A stretch of 64,000 nucleotides of DNA from positions 1 to 64,000 of the forward strand of contig NZ_RDBF01000011.1 in the NCBI RefSeq assembly GCF_003674095.1. Direction: 5' to 3'. Position numbers and translations under genes: made by a program. The stretch comes from Aeromicrobium phragmitis (GTDB lineage: Bacteria > Actinomycetota > Actinomycetes > Propionibacteriales > Nocardioidaceae). The notes under the pieces were generated by a model. That model was not told where the DNA came from, searched no databases, and saw only the letters and a list, made by a program, of their open reading frames with translations. Shown one piece after another: positions 16,925 to 25,461 of this stretch. The first letter of the stretch is position 1. Each line of letters begins with the position of its first letter.

Positions 16925-19785
16925 GCCGGCACCACCTCGTCCTCCTGCTCATCGGCCTCTTCCTCGGCCTGCGCGTCGATGCCGCTTCCGAGGCTGCGCA
17001 GGACGTCGATCGCGAGCCCGACGACGATGAGGTACACGCCCACGTCGAAGAAGACCGAGGTGACCAGGTGCAGCTCACCGAGCAGCGGGATCGGGATGTC
17101 GATGATCGCGCTTTGCAACACGCCTCCGCCGAGCAGCGTCGGAACGATCCCGGACAGGGCAGCGAGCGCGAGGCCGATACCGAGCACCATGCCCGCGTCG
17201 ACCGGCGCGGCGTTGTCGAGTTCCTCGCGGCCACCGGCGAGGTAGCGGATCATCAGCGCGAGCCCGGCGATGAGGCCGCCGGCGAAGCCACCGCCGGGGG
17301 AGTTGTGCCCGGACAGCATGAGGTAGATCGAGAACACGATCACCGTGTGGAAGATCAGTCGGGTGACGATCTCGAACACGATCGAGCGCCGGTCATCGTG
17401 CAGGTTCGCCGCGAGCCACTGGTTGGAGTCCGGCGTCACGATGCGGCGCGGACGGCTGACGTTTCCGGCGCGGTCGGTGATGAGGAAGATGAGACTCGCG
17501 AGCCCGGTGGCCGCCACGACGAGCACACTGAGCTCACCGAGCGTGTCCCACGCGCGGATGTCGACGAGCGTGACGTTGACGATGTTCTTGCCGCCGCCGT
17601 AGGTGTACGCGGGTTCTTCCCACCCCTGCGAGATGGGCGTGGCCGTGCGGGCGTTGCTGGCGACGAGGGCGACGGCCGAGACGAAGATTCCGACGAGCAC
17701 CCCGATCCCGATCCGCAACCACCGCATGACCGTGAACGGGCGGTCGGAGAAGAACGGGGGGAGCCGACGAAGGACGAGGACGAACGTCACGAGCAGGAAC
17801 GTCTCGACGAGCACCTGGGTCAGCGCGAGGTCTGGCGCACCGTGCGCCACGAAGAGGATCGCCGTGCCGTAGCCCGTGACGCCCAGCAGCAGCACCGCGC
17901 GAAGCCGGCGCCGGGATCGGACGATCAGCACGGCGGCCACGATCATCAACAAGCCGACGGCGATCTGCAGGTAGTTGTCGGCCAGCCGGATCTCGCGGAC
18001 CTGCGGCGTCTCCCACGCCCGGACGAGAGCGAAGCCGGGTACCAGGATCAGCGTCACCAGGATGACGCCCAGGTAGAACGGGAGCGAACCGCGTTGCGTG
18101 CGGCCCGTGACCTCGACCGCGAGACGGTCCACCCCGCGCATCAGGGCGTGGTACGAACGATCGGCGTCCGGCATCGGCAACCGGTCGACGATCGCGTGCT
18201 GCGCTGCCGCGACCGGATGGCGACCGACGAACAACGCGAGACCGGCGACCGCGGTCAGGATCGACAACCACAGCGCCGGGGTGAAGCCGTGCCACAGCGT
18301 GAGCACCGGTTCGTGCGCCCCCTCGGGGAACGCCTCGCCGTATGTCGCGATCCGGGGAGTCAGCCAGGCGCCGACGAGTCCGCCGAGCACGGTGAAGGCG
18401 GTGATGAACGCGGGGACCAGAGAGAATCCCCGGGAGAAGGCACGGGGATGACACGGCTCGACGCCGGGCTTGTCGGCGAAGGCGCCCCAGACGAAGCGCG
18501 CGGTGTACGCCATGGTGAGGATCGAGCCGACGACGATGCCGGTCAAGGCGAGCCGCGAGGCGAACGTGCTCCATCCCAGATCACTGCCGAGGTCGACGTA
18601 GGCCGCGAACGCCGCCTCCTTCGCGGTGAAACCGAGCAGCGGCGGGATGCCGGCCATCGAGGCGGCGGCCACCGCGCTCGTGACGAACAGCAGCGGGCGG
18701 GCCTTGCGCATCCCGGACAACTCCCGCAAGTCGCGGGTGCCGACCGAACGGTCGATGACCCCGACGACGAGGAACAGCGCGGACTTGAACAAGGCGTGCG
18801 CGACGAGCAGCGACAATGCCGCGAAGGCCGCCGCCCGGGTTCCCGTCCCGGAGAGTGCGACGAGGAAACCGAGCTGGCTCACGGTGCCGTAGGCGAGCAG
18901 GAGCTTGATGTCGTACTGGCGCAATGCGCGAAGGCCGCCGATGAGCATGGTGACGATGCCGAGCGCGACGAGGAGAGGACGCCAGCCCGGAACATCGGCG
19001 AAGCCGGGGGCCATGACCGCGACGAGGAAGATGCCGGCCTTCACCATCGCGGCGGCGTGCAGGTAGGCGCTGACCGGGGTCGGAGCGGCCATGGCGCCGG
19101 GAAGCCAGAAGTGGAACGGGACCAGGGCGGACTTCGACAACGCGCCGACGAGGACCAGCATCACGCCGGCGATGACGAGGCCGCCGGTCAGCGGCGGTGC
19201 GGCCACGATCTCGCTCAACAGCGGAGTGCCCGTCTCCACCGCGAGGATCACCAGACCCATGAGCATCGCGAGGCCGCCGAACGTCGTGACGATGAGCGCG
19301 CTGAGAGCGGCGCGACGATTGGCCCGGCGATCGGGGTTGTGGCCGATCAGCAGGAACGACAGGACGGTGGTCAACTCCCAGAACGTGTAGAGGACGAACA
19401 CGTTGTCGGACAGGACGAGGCCGAGCATCGCCCCGGCGAAGCCGGTCAGCACGCCGGCAAAGCGCCAGATCTCAGGGTCGCGAGGCCGGAAGTACCACGA
19501 GCAGTACACGAGGACGAGAGCGCCGATCCCGGTGACGAGGAGGGCCAGCACGGCGGCGAACGGGCCGAGCGAGAAGTCCAGGTGCAGGCCGATCGGCTCG
19601 ATCCAGGTCACTCGCTGGTGGATCGCCTCACCCGACGCCGTGACCTCGAGACTCTGGGGCACGAGCCAGGCGAATGAAACGGCCGGCGCGAGCGCGAGGA
19701 GCCAGAAGGCCCGCCGGTCCAGGACTTTGACGAGGGCAGGGGCCAGCCCGGCGGCAGCAAAATGGAGCGCGACGAGCCAGACCAT
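16921..19785 (-). CDS. mrpA: Na+/H+ antiporter subunit A fused to subunit B
   Basis: A 954-residue protein. The first 780 or so residues are the NuoL-like MrpA: LLIGHNPDRRANRRAALSAL, KSALVPFHFWLPGAMAAPTPVSAYLHAA near 225, and the DUF4040-type helices after 600. The last 150 residues are MrpB-like (IFEIVTRLIFHTVIVFSIYLMLSGHN then PGGGFAGGLIAGLAL). The A-B fusion explains why no separate mrpB gene occurs in the operon. ATG 19785 was chosen; the longer open frame upstream would overlap the divergent gene at 19876. As first gene of the six it is probably transcribed from the 90-bp divergent gap. Confidence 0.9.
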   Translation of the reverse strand: MVWLVALHFAAAGLAPALVKVLDRRAFWLLALAPAVSFAWLVPQSLEVTASGEAIHQRVTWIEPIGLHLDFSLGPFAAVLALLVTGIGALVLVYCSWYFRPRDPEIWRFAGVLTGFAGAMLGLVLSDNVFVLYTFWELTTVLSFLLIGHNPDRRANRRAALSALIVTTFGGLAMLMGLVILAVETGTPLLSEIVAAPPLTGGLVIAGVMLVLVGALSKSALVPFHFWLPGAMAAPTPVSAYLHAAAMVKAGIFLVAVMAPGFADVPGWRPLLVALGIVTMLIGGLRALRQYDIKLLLAYGTVSQLGFLVALSGTGTRAAAFAALSLLVAHALFKSALFLVVGVIDRSVGTRDLRELSGMRKARPLLFVTSAVAAASMAGIPPLLGFTAKEAAFAAYVDLGSDLGWSTFASRLALTGIVVGSILTMAYTARFVWGAFADKPGVEPCHPRAFSRGFSLVPAFITAFTVLGGLVGAWLTPRIATYGEAFPEGAHEPVLTLWHGFTPALWLSILTAVAGLALFVGRHPVAAAQHAIVDRLPMPDADRSYHALMRGVDRLAVEVTGRTQRGSLPFYLGVILVTLILVPGFALVRAWETPQVREIRLADNYLQIAVGLLMIVAAVLIVRSRRRLRAVLLLGVTGYGTAILFVAHGAPDLALTQVLVETFLLVTFVLVLRRLPPFFSDRPFTVMRWLRIGIGVLVGIFVSAVALVASNARTATPISQGWEEPAYTYGGGKNIVNVTLVDIRAWDTLGELSVLVVAATGLASLIFLITDRAGNVSRPRRIVTPDSNQWLAANLHDDRRSIVFEIVTRLIFHTVIVFSIYLMLSGHNSPGGGFAGGLIAGLALMIRYLAGGREELDNAAPVDAGMVLGIGLALAALSGIVPTLLGGGVLQSAIIDIPIPLLGELHLVTSVFFDVGVYLIVVGLAIDVLRSLGSGIDAQAEEEADEQEDEVVPA

Positions 19786-19875
19786 GGGTAGGGAAAGCGT
19801 ATCGGAGGGCACCGAGCAGCGCCCTGATCGCGCTCGTCTCCGGCGGACGCTGTGCTCCGGTGCCATGATGGGCGC

Positions 19876-20511
19876 ATGGCCGAGGAGATGGCGCGCCAGG
19901 GCGACGATGCGTATGGCGTCCAGCCGTCGCCATGGGTGCGGCGGGTGGTGCTCCTCCTCGTTCTCGTGGCCCTGGGGTACCTCGCCTACCTGATCGCCGC
20001 CGAGTTCTTCCCGCGCTGGTGGGCCGAGCAGATCGCCGGGCTCGTCGGCGGGTCGACCGCCACCGGAGTTCTCTGGGGGCTGTTCCTCGGCGCGGTCTTC
20101 ACCGCGGTACCTCTGCTCGTGCTGCCTCTCGTCCTTCGCCCGCGGTGGCCGGTGCGGATCGCGGTCGTCGTGGCCGCCGTCGTGCTCGCCGCGCCCAACT
20201 GGCTCACCTTGTCGGTGGCCGTCGGCGGGAACGACTCGGCGCGCGACGGCCGCGCGCTCCTGGCGCAGGACGGTCCAGGGTTCCTCACCGGTTCGTGGAT
20301 CGGCGCGTTGATCGGTGTGGTGCTGAGCGTCGCGCTGATCTCGTGGCGCGTCGGCGCCAAGCGGCGGCGGGCACGCATGCGGCATCTGCAGGAGGACCTC
20401 GCCTCACGTGAGGAGGTCGACCGACTGCGCCGGTCGGAGCCCGAACGCGGTGTCGCAAAGACGCATCGGGACACTCCGCCGGACGACTCCGGGGGCGCGT
20501 CAGTGCGCTGA
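19876..20511 (+). CDS. Small integral membrane protein of unknown function
   Basis: A 211-residue protein with four hydrophobic helices (about residues 21-42, 58-80, 86-108 and 144-165) and a very basic C-terminal tail (GAKRRRARMRHLQEDL onward) ending in a disordered segment. I do not recognise a named family; similar permease-like proteins occur widely in actinobacteria. It is divergent from mrpA with a 90-bp gap and could share its control. Start ATG 19876 lacks a clear Shine-Dalgarno. Confidence 0.65.
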   Translation: MAEEMARQGDDAYGVQPSPWVRRVVLLLVLVALGYLAYLIAAEFFPRWWAEQIAGLVGGSTATGVLWGLFLGAVFTAVPLLVLPLVLRPRWPVRIAVVVAAVVLAAPNWLTLSVAVGGNDSARDGRALLAQDGPGFLTGSWIGALIGVVLSVALISWRVGAKRRRARMRHLQEDLASREEVDRLRRSEPERGVAKTHRDTPPDDSGGASVR

Positions 20512-20550
20512 CCTGCGACGCTTCGGACTGTCGTACCGGCTCGCTACCGT

Positions 20551-20594
20551 GGATCGCAGGAGGTAGCGGTGAGGATCGCAGGAGGTAGCGGTGA
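20551..20594 (+). repeat. 22-bp tandem duplication of ribosome binding site and start codon
   Basis: Positions 20551-20572 and 20573-20594 are two identical 22-base copies, each with CAGGAGG and GTGA. Thus AGGAGG and GTG exist twice, at 20569 and 20591. Because 22 is not a multiple of three, only the second GTG is in frame with the exonuclease. Confidence 0.9.
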
Positions 20595-21415
20595 GGACGA
20601 ACACATTCGGGGGGCAGTGTGCCGAATGCGGTGTCGACGTCCCCGCGCAAGCCGGGTTCCGGATCGGCCTCGGCCGGGCGGCCTACATCGTGTGCCGCCA
20701 TCATCGGCCGGTTCCGCCGCCGCGTGGCGCGCACACCGGCTGGCACTCCGGGCCGCTTGCCGCGCTCGACTTCGAGACCACGGGCATCGACCCGCATCGC
20801 GATCGCCTCATCACGTACGCGGCACTCGGTCCGGACGCCGGGCCGGACCTCGTGGGCATCGTGCACCCCCAGGTGCCCATTCCGGAGTCGGCCGCCGAGA
20901 TCCACGGCATCAGCGACGCCGACGTCGTCCGGGCGCCAGCTCCCGCGGCCGCGCTGCGCGAACTGAGTGCCTGGGTCGATCACCTCGTCGCGCTCGATGC
21001 GCCGCTCGTGGTGTTCAACGCCGCCTTCGATCTCACGCTGCTGCGCGCTGAACTGCGACGTCACGGCATCAGCCAGCCCCGGTGGCATGAGCTGACCGTC
21101 ATCGACCCCTTCGTCATCGACTACGGGATCGAGCGAGGTCGGCTGGGGTCGCGGCGCCTCGGCGACGTCGCGGACTACTACGGCATCAAGCTCGACAACG
21201 CGCACGACGCCGAGGCCGACGCCCGCGTCGCCCGTGACATCGCGGTCGAGCTCGGCGCGCGGCACCGGGCCACGGTCTTTCCGGATCGGCCACTTGTCAT
21301 GGCGCAGCAACGCTTCTGGGCGGCGCAGCGCACCATGGACTACAACCGGCTCGCTCTTCGCCGCGGACGTCGGATCGAGCCGCTCGGGGACTGGCCCTTC
21401 GCGCCGGAGACCTGA
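20591..21415 (+). CDS. DnaQ-like 3'-5' exonuclease domain protein with N-terminal Cys cluster
   Basis: A 274-residue protein. Residues 9-38 carry CAEC and CRHH, a possible zinc site. The DEDDh exonuclease domain follows: ExoI LDFETTGID near 57-65, ExoII VFNAAFDLTLL near 140, and ExoIII HDAEADAR near 204. Such proteins degrade DNA or RNA 3' ends, as in proofreading or repair. The C-terminal 50 residues (FWAAQRTMDYNRLALRRGR) are shared with other actinobacterial exonucleases of this type. GTG 20591 is served by the second copy of the duplicated AGGAGG. Confidence 0.85.
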   Translation: MRTNTFGGQCAECGVDVPAQAGFRIGLGRAAYIVCRHHRPVPPPRGAHTGWHSGPLAALDFETTGIDPHRDRLITYAALGPDAGPDLVGIVHPQVPIPESAAEIHGISDADVVRAPAPAAALRELSAWVDHLVALDAPLVVFNAAFDLTLLRAELRRHGISQPRWHELTVIDPFVIDYGIERGRLGSRRLGDVADYYGIKLDNAHDAEADARVARDIAVELGARHRATVFPDRPLVMAQQRFWAAQRTMDYNRLALRRGRRIEPLGDWPFAPET

Positions 21416-21422
21416 CCGCGCT

Positions 21423-21773
21423 TCAGTGGGCGGCCGAGACGCAGAAGACGTTGCCGGCCGGGTCGTGCAGCACGACCCATCGGAAGTCGCCAATCTGCTG
21501 GCGATCAACGACGCGGGCCCCGGCCCCCTCCAGCCGAGCGATCTCGGTCTCCACGTCGTCGGTCGCCTCGAGGTCGAGGTGGACGCGGTTCTTGCCCGGC
21601 GTCGGCTGCTCGACCCGTTGGAAGCCCAGGCGCAGGCCGTTCGGCAACCCGACGACGACGAACCAGCCGTCGTTCTCGGCGAGCACCTCGCCGCCGGTCT
21701 GCTCGGCCCACCAGCCGCCGATGGCGACGGGGTCGACGACATCGTGGGTGATCATCGCAGGATTCACGCTCAT
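21423..21773 (-). CDS. VOC (glyoxalase/bleomycin-resistance fold) family protein
   Basis: A 116-residue single-module VOC protein: WWAEQTGGEVLAEND, VHLDLEATDDVETEIARLEGAGA and a C-terminal LHDPAGNVFCV are typical of the glyoxalase-like domain. Function in this family ranges from metal-dependent dioxygenases to antibiotic binding, so none is assigned. Convergent with the exonuclease gene seven bases away. Confidence 0.82.
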   Translation of the reverse strand: MSVNPAMITHDVVDPVAIGGWWAEQTGGEVLAENDGWFVVVGLPNGLRLGFQRVEQPTPGKNRVHLDLEATDDVETEIARLEGAGARVVDRQQIGDFRWVVLHDPAGNVFCVSAAH

Positions 21774-21885
21774 GCCGTCAGGCTAGGGCCGGCCACCGAC
21801 ACTCGGGTCTGTAGGGTGACCTCGCGACTCCGGCATCGCCGGGGCCGCTGACACTCAGGTCGAAGGGGGAGGCTCGAGCGCCACC

Positions 21886-22455
21886 ATGACAGTCACGGAA
21901 GTCCTGCGACGGCATCGATTCTGGAGTGCGGGTGCCGCGCTCGTCGTGCTGGTCGCCGCCGGTGTTCTCGTCGCCGCTCTGGCGGGCGTCTTCGACTCCC
22001 CGAAGGACGCGGAGCCGGACGCGGCACCGGCGACCGCGCAGATGCAGACGCCGAACGAGGAACCGGCGCCCGCGGTCAACATCGAGACCACCGAGACGAT
22101 GCCGTACAGCCCGGTGTGGAACCCGCCGGATCAAGGCGAGAACTTCTGGCAGGTCGTCGACCCGGAGAACGGCTACCCCGAGGACGGCGGAACCGACTTC
22201 ATCCTCGCGCACGCCTGCGAGGACCACGGGTGCGCGGGCGACCAGATTCGTGCGCTGCAGACCGGCGACGACTTCACCTATCGCGGTGAGACCTACCGCG
22301 TCGAGGAGAAGATCGAGATCCCGAAGACCGAGATCGCCGACCAGGACATCTGGGTGCACGACCCGGACCGCGTCGTGGTCATCACGTGCATCCTCGACGC
22401 CGCAACGGGTGAGTATCACGAGAACGACATCATCGTGGCGAACCGCCTGGTGTGA
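21886..22455 (+). CDS. Sortase-like membrane-anchored protein (class E/F-like)
   Basis: A 189-residue protein with one N-terminal membrane helix (about 14-36), an Asp/Glu/Pro-rich stalk to about residue 75, and an extracellular domain. The domain shows the sortase pattern: His109 (FILAHAC), LQTGDDFTYRGETYRVEE, then VVVITC with Cys168, and Arg187 near the end. The His-Cys-Arg spacing (59 and 19) fits a sortase triad. Extra Cys111 and Cys116 flank the histidine. Sortases transpeptidate secreted proteins to the cell wall; the secreted protein 153 bp downstream is a candidate partner. The fold call is by motif only. Confidence 0.6.
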   Translation: MTVTEVLRRHRFWSAGAALVVLVAAGVLVAALAGVFDSPKDAEPDAAPATAQMQTPNEEPAPAVNIETTETMPYSPVWNPPDQGENFWQVVDPENGYPEDGGTDFILAHACEDHGCAGDQIRALQTGDDFTYRGETYRVEEKIEIPKTEIADQDIWVHDPDRVVVITCILDAATGEYHENDIIVANRLV

Positions 22456-22608
22456 TTCGCGTCACCATAAGCATCATGTGATTGAAGTTGTTCGTTCTCC
22501 TCCTGATGTGATTGCCTTGGGACGGCGTGCCGGCCGGGCCTCGGGGGCAGGTGCGCGGCTTTGGTACTCAACTCACGCGGCGGACTCCCGTCGCTCGAAA
22601 GGACCTTC

Positions 22609-23442
22609 ATGCGAACGATGACACGCGGCAAGGCGGCCCTTGCCGGTGCGCTGGCTGCCGGCCTGGCGCTCGTCGCGACCCCCGCGGTCGCCGCGCCCGG
22701 CGATCCGATCACCCTCACCGTCGAGGAGTCGGAGCGGACCTACACCGCCGGCAGCTGGGGCGATGGCATTGACTTCGAGGTCTCCGGTATCCCGGAGGAA
22801 GCCACCGGCGTGAGCGTCTCACTCGCCTCGTGGGGTGCGAACGGCGGCGGCCTCGTCGGCGATCCGGTCGACGGCCAGCGCGAGGCTGACGGAACCTTCT
22901 CGGGCACGATCCTCCCCGAGGGCAGCTCCCCGGTCGCCCCTGACGCCGATGGATTCCCGATCTACGAGGTCACCGCGTACTACACCTACGAGGGCGCAGA
23001 CGGCGAGGTGGAGTACGAGTACGCCGATGCCATCCAGTTGACCATCCTCGAGGGTCTGTCGGTAACCGGCCCGGCCGAGGCGACCGTCGCCGAGCTCGCC
23101 GCGGGCGTGAATCTGCAGTTCGCGGGCTTCGAGCCCAACGAGAACATCACGGGTCTCATCACCCGCCTCAACCCCGAGACGAACGAATGGGAAGAGATCG
23201 GCGACTTCGCGGCCACGGTCGGCCCGAACGGCGACGGCGAGGGCGTGCTGACGATCACCGGCGCGACCGCCGGCGACATGTTCCGGGTCTCGGCGGCTGG
23301 TGCGAACGGCACGGTCTACCACTGGCTCAACGCCGTTGCCGGCGACGCCGAGCAGCCCGGTGGCGAGGAGCCTGGTGCCGAGGACCCGGCTCCGGCTCCC
23401 CAGGCGCCTCGCGCGCCTGAGCGCGTCGACACCGGCGCCTGA
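22609..23442 (+). CDS. Secreted protein of unknown function ending in VDTGA
   Basis: A 277-residue exported protein: signal peptide with cleavage after TPAVAA near residue 30, then an acidic beta-rich region with two Ig-like segments (EESERTYTAGSWGDGIDFEV and GPAEATVAELAAGVNLQFAG), and a Pro/Glu-rich tail ending ERVDTGA at the stop. There is no C-terminal membrane helix, so a classical LPxTG cell-wall anchor is absent. The AAAGGA site at 22598-22603 fixes ATG 22609. A strong stem-loop follows. Neighbour of the sortase-like gene; adhesin or cell-surface protein is only a guess. Confidence 0.7.
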   Translation: MRTMTRGKAALAGALAAGLALVATPAVAAPGDPITLTVEESERTYTAGSWGDGIDFEVSGIPEEATGVSVSLASWGANGGGLVGDPVDGQREADGTFSGTILPEGSSPVAPDADGFPIYEVTAYYTYEGADGEVEYEYADAIQLTILEGLSVTGPAEATVAELAAGVNLQFAGFEPNENITGLITRLNPETNEWEEIGDFAATVGPNGDGEGVLTITGATAGDMFRVSAAGANGTVYHWLNAVAGDAEQPGGEEPGAEDPAPAPQAPRAPERVDTGA

Positions 23443-23467
23443 GCTCTAGCTCGGCTTTCGAACACCG

Positions 23468-23507
23468 CGAAGGCCCCGGAACATGGCTCCATGTTCCGGG
23501 GCCTTCG
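23468..23507. terminator. Rho-independent-type stem-loop
   Basis: A perfect 17-bp stem (23468-23484 with 23491-23507, beginning CGAAGGCCCCGG) closes a six-base loop, 26 bases after the secreted-protein stop. There is no long T-run, as usual in high-GC actinobacteria. Confidence 0.8.
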
Positions 23508-23584
23508 TCTGTCGTGTCCCGCGTCGCTGCGCGGGTACCGGATCGACGGCAGACTGGAAGCGATGTCATCGCCAGGAGGTCGCC

Positions 23585-24007
23585 ATGTCCGATGAAGGTC
23601 ACATCCGAGAGCTCACCGCTGAGGAGTGCCGCGAGTACCTGACCCTCGCGCGGATCGGGCGCATCGCCTTCAACGGTCCGGAGAAGATCGAGCTCGTGGT
23701 CGCGAACGTGGCCGTTCCCGACGCCGACCACCTGCTCTTGCGAACGGAGCCGGATTCGGTGTTGGCGCACCTTGCCGGCGACGAACCGACGCCTGTGGCA
23801 GTCGAGATCGACCATCTCGAGGAGTTGTATCGGTGGGGCTGGAGCCTCACCGTGCACGGCACGGCTCGCCGGGCCAGTGAGGAGCAGGTCATGCACTGGC
23901 AGCAGCAGGAGCCTCATCCGTGGGCGCCGGGCGACCGCGATCTTCACGTCGCGATCACGATCGAGCAGATGGCCGGCCGCAAGGTCCGCGCCGCCAAGCC
24001 GTCCTGA
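23585..24007 (+). CDS. Pyridoxamine 5'-phosphate oxidase-like (FMN-binding split barrel) protein
   Basis: A 140-residue split-barrel protein: ECREYLTLARIGRIAFNG, then a strand PDSVLAHLAGDEPTPVAVEIDHLEE and GWSLTVHGTARR, typical of the family that binds FMN or F420. Actinobacterial members reduce quinones, biliverdin or xenobiotics; the substrate is unknown. A strong AGGAGG precedes ATG 23585, so the longer upstream frame (through the terminator) is not used. It ends five bases before the convergent regulator. Confidence 0.78.
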   Translation: MSDEGHIRELTAEECREYLTLARIGRIAFNGPEKIELVVANVAVPDADHLLLRTEPDSVLAHLAGDEPTPVAVEIDHLEELYRWGWSLTVHGTARRASEEQVMHWQQQEPHPWAPGDRDLHVAITIEQMAGRKVRAAKPS

Positions 24008-24011
24008 GCGG

Positions 24012-25130
24012 TCAGGACCGCCAGCGCGGAAGGATCGCGCGAAGCGCGACCATGAGTTCCAGTCGCTGCGTGGGATCGTCGAGGGCCTCGCCGAGCAGTT
24101 GCCGGACCGCCTTCATCCGCGAGTGCGCCGTCTGCGGAGGAATGCCGAGTTCGCGGGCGAGCTGATTGGTCGGTTGGCCGCGCTCGAGCCACAGCTGGAG
24201 GAACTCGGCCAGGGCCACGCGCCGTGACGCCGGCATCGGTCCCCAACTGGCGAAGTGCTTCGCGATCATGAGTTCGTTCAGCACCGGATTGCTGGCGAGG
24301 AGCATCGCGCCCAGGAGGTCCTCGAAGGGGACCAGGCGGCGGGGGTCCTCGATCGTGCCGTCGGCGAGCATCCCCGCGGCGCGACGCACGAGAGCGACCG
24401 CGGCGATGGCGTCGTTGATCGTGACGGCCGGTCCGAGGACGGCCTGGCCGTCGAGCCACTCGCACAGTTGCTCGGCGCACCAGGCGGCCGGAGCGAGGGC
24501 GGTCTGCCGTTCGTCGTCGGCCGCGACGCCGGGCTGGTGGCACAGCGCGATCGGCAGCGGTTCGGTGACCGCGGTGAGCACGACGAGTTGTTCGCCGTCA
24601 CGCAGGCGGGCCAGCGCTCGGCGCTGCGACGAGGTGAGGGCGGGCGGCGCGGTGGTGCGCCGCGGCCGTTCCAGCTCGGCTCGTTCGATCCGCTCGCGCT
24701 CCAGTTCCAGGCCGGCGCGCGCGTGGGAGAACAGGAACGCGAGATAGGACATCAGCTCCTCGCGCAGTCGGATGACGACCGAGCCGGTGATCGCCTCGCC
24801 GATGACGGCGCTCAAGCCTCGCTGCGTGGCGATGCGCGCGGCGCGGAAACTCTCGAAGAGTGCGGCGGCGTCCGAACCCCGGCGCGCCTGGCGTCGGCCG
24901 AGTCGGTCCATGAGCGGAGCGACGCGGGCGGCCGCGGTGCGGGCCTCGCCCTCCTCGACGAAGGCGGTGACCGCGGCATGAACCACCTCGTGGACGAGCT
25001 GATCGTCCTGGGCCCCCGCCGCGGTCAGCACGGCGCGCCGGATCTGCTCACTCAGGTGCGTGAGCCGCGTCGGTGAGAGGTCTCGGCTCGAAGCCACGAT
25101 CATCTGTCGTTCGGAGACCACGAGTGACAT
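24012..25130 (-). CDS. PucR-type helix-turn-helix regulator, divergent to mce operon
   Basis: A 372-residue regulator. The C-terminal 60 residues are a PucR-family helix-turn-helix (NQLARELGIPPQTAHSRMKAVRQLLGEALDDPTQR). The N-terminal 160 residues are helical (LSEQIRRAVLTAAG, ELMSYLAFLFSHARAGLELERERIERAELE), and the middle resembles the GGDEF-like part of PucR/CdaR proteins without catalytic motifs. It is divergently transcribed from the mce operon across 331 bp, so it is a good candidate for its regulator. ATG 25130 follows a GGGGAG-rich segment that is directly repeated (see 25131-25461). mce operons elsewhere use GntR or TetR repressors. Confidence 0.75.
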   Translation of the reverse strand: MSLVVSERQMIVASSRDLSPTRLTHLSEQIRRAVLTAAGAQDDQLVHEVVHAAVTAFVEEGEARTAAARVAPLMDRLGRRQARRGSDAAALFESFRAARIATQRGLSAVIGEAITGSVVIRLREELMSYLAFLFSHARAGLELERERIERAELERPRRTTAPPALTSSQRRALARLRDGEQLVVLTAVTEPLPIALCHQPGVAADDERQTALAPAAWCAEQLCEWLDGQAVLGPAVTINDAIAAVALVRRAAGMLADGTIEDPRRLVPFEDLLGAMLLASNPVLNELMIAKHFASWGPMPASRRVALAEFLQLWLERGQPTNQLARELGIPPQTAHSRMKAVRQLLGEALDDPTQRLELMVALRAILPRWRS

Positions 25131-25461
25131 TCCCCATCAACTCCCCATCACTGCGTCCATACGGCAGCCGAAGATCGGCGTCGTGAGGGGGCGACAGGAT
25201 GATCAAGCCACAGCGCGCCTCGCGCGAGCAACGATCCGGCCACCCGCGCGGACCACTTCCTTCACTTCTTGTGATGCGCGTGACAAAAGAAGGTTACGTT
25301 TCGATTACGAAGGGGCTCGTCTGGGGAAGGTGGTGGCGTCGTGACGTGGGCCACACCTAGCGTCCTCGCCAGGCACCGATCCATCTGAGGGGGCGGTTCG
25401 GTGCCGTCAGCCACACCACAGCGGCGCGGACCTTCTGCAGCCGCAGATGCGAGGAGGATGC
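25131..25461. promoter_or_regulatory. Divergent control region between PucR-type gene and mce operon
   Basis: No gene is seen in these 331 bases. Next to the regulator start is a direct repeat of TCCCCATCA (25131-25139 and 25142-25150, one helical turn apart). A plausible mce promoter is GTGACA (25280-25285), 17 bases, GATTAC (25303-25308), which would give a leader of roughly 145 nt. An imperfect CTTCTT / AAGAAG inverted repeat (about 25265-25292) overlaps it and may be an operator. These are readings by eye. Confidence 0.45.

Noticed and set aside
17068..19677. Long plus-strand open frame of 869 codons
   Set aside because: It is the shadow of mrpA, giving an Arg/Asp/Glu/Gln-rich product with no family features; mrpA on the opposite strand has clear NuoL-like motifs.
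22609..23442. LPxTG-type cell wall anchor in the secreted protein
   Set aside because: There is no LPxTG motif followed by a helix and a basic tail; only a terminal VDTGA is present.
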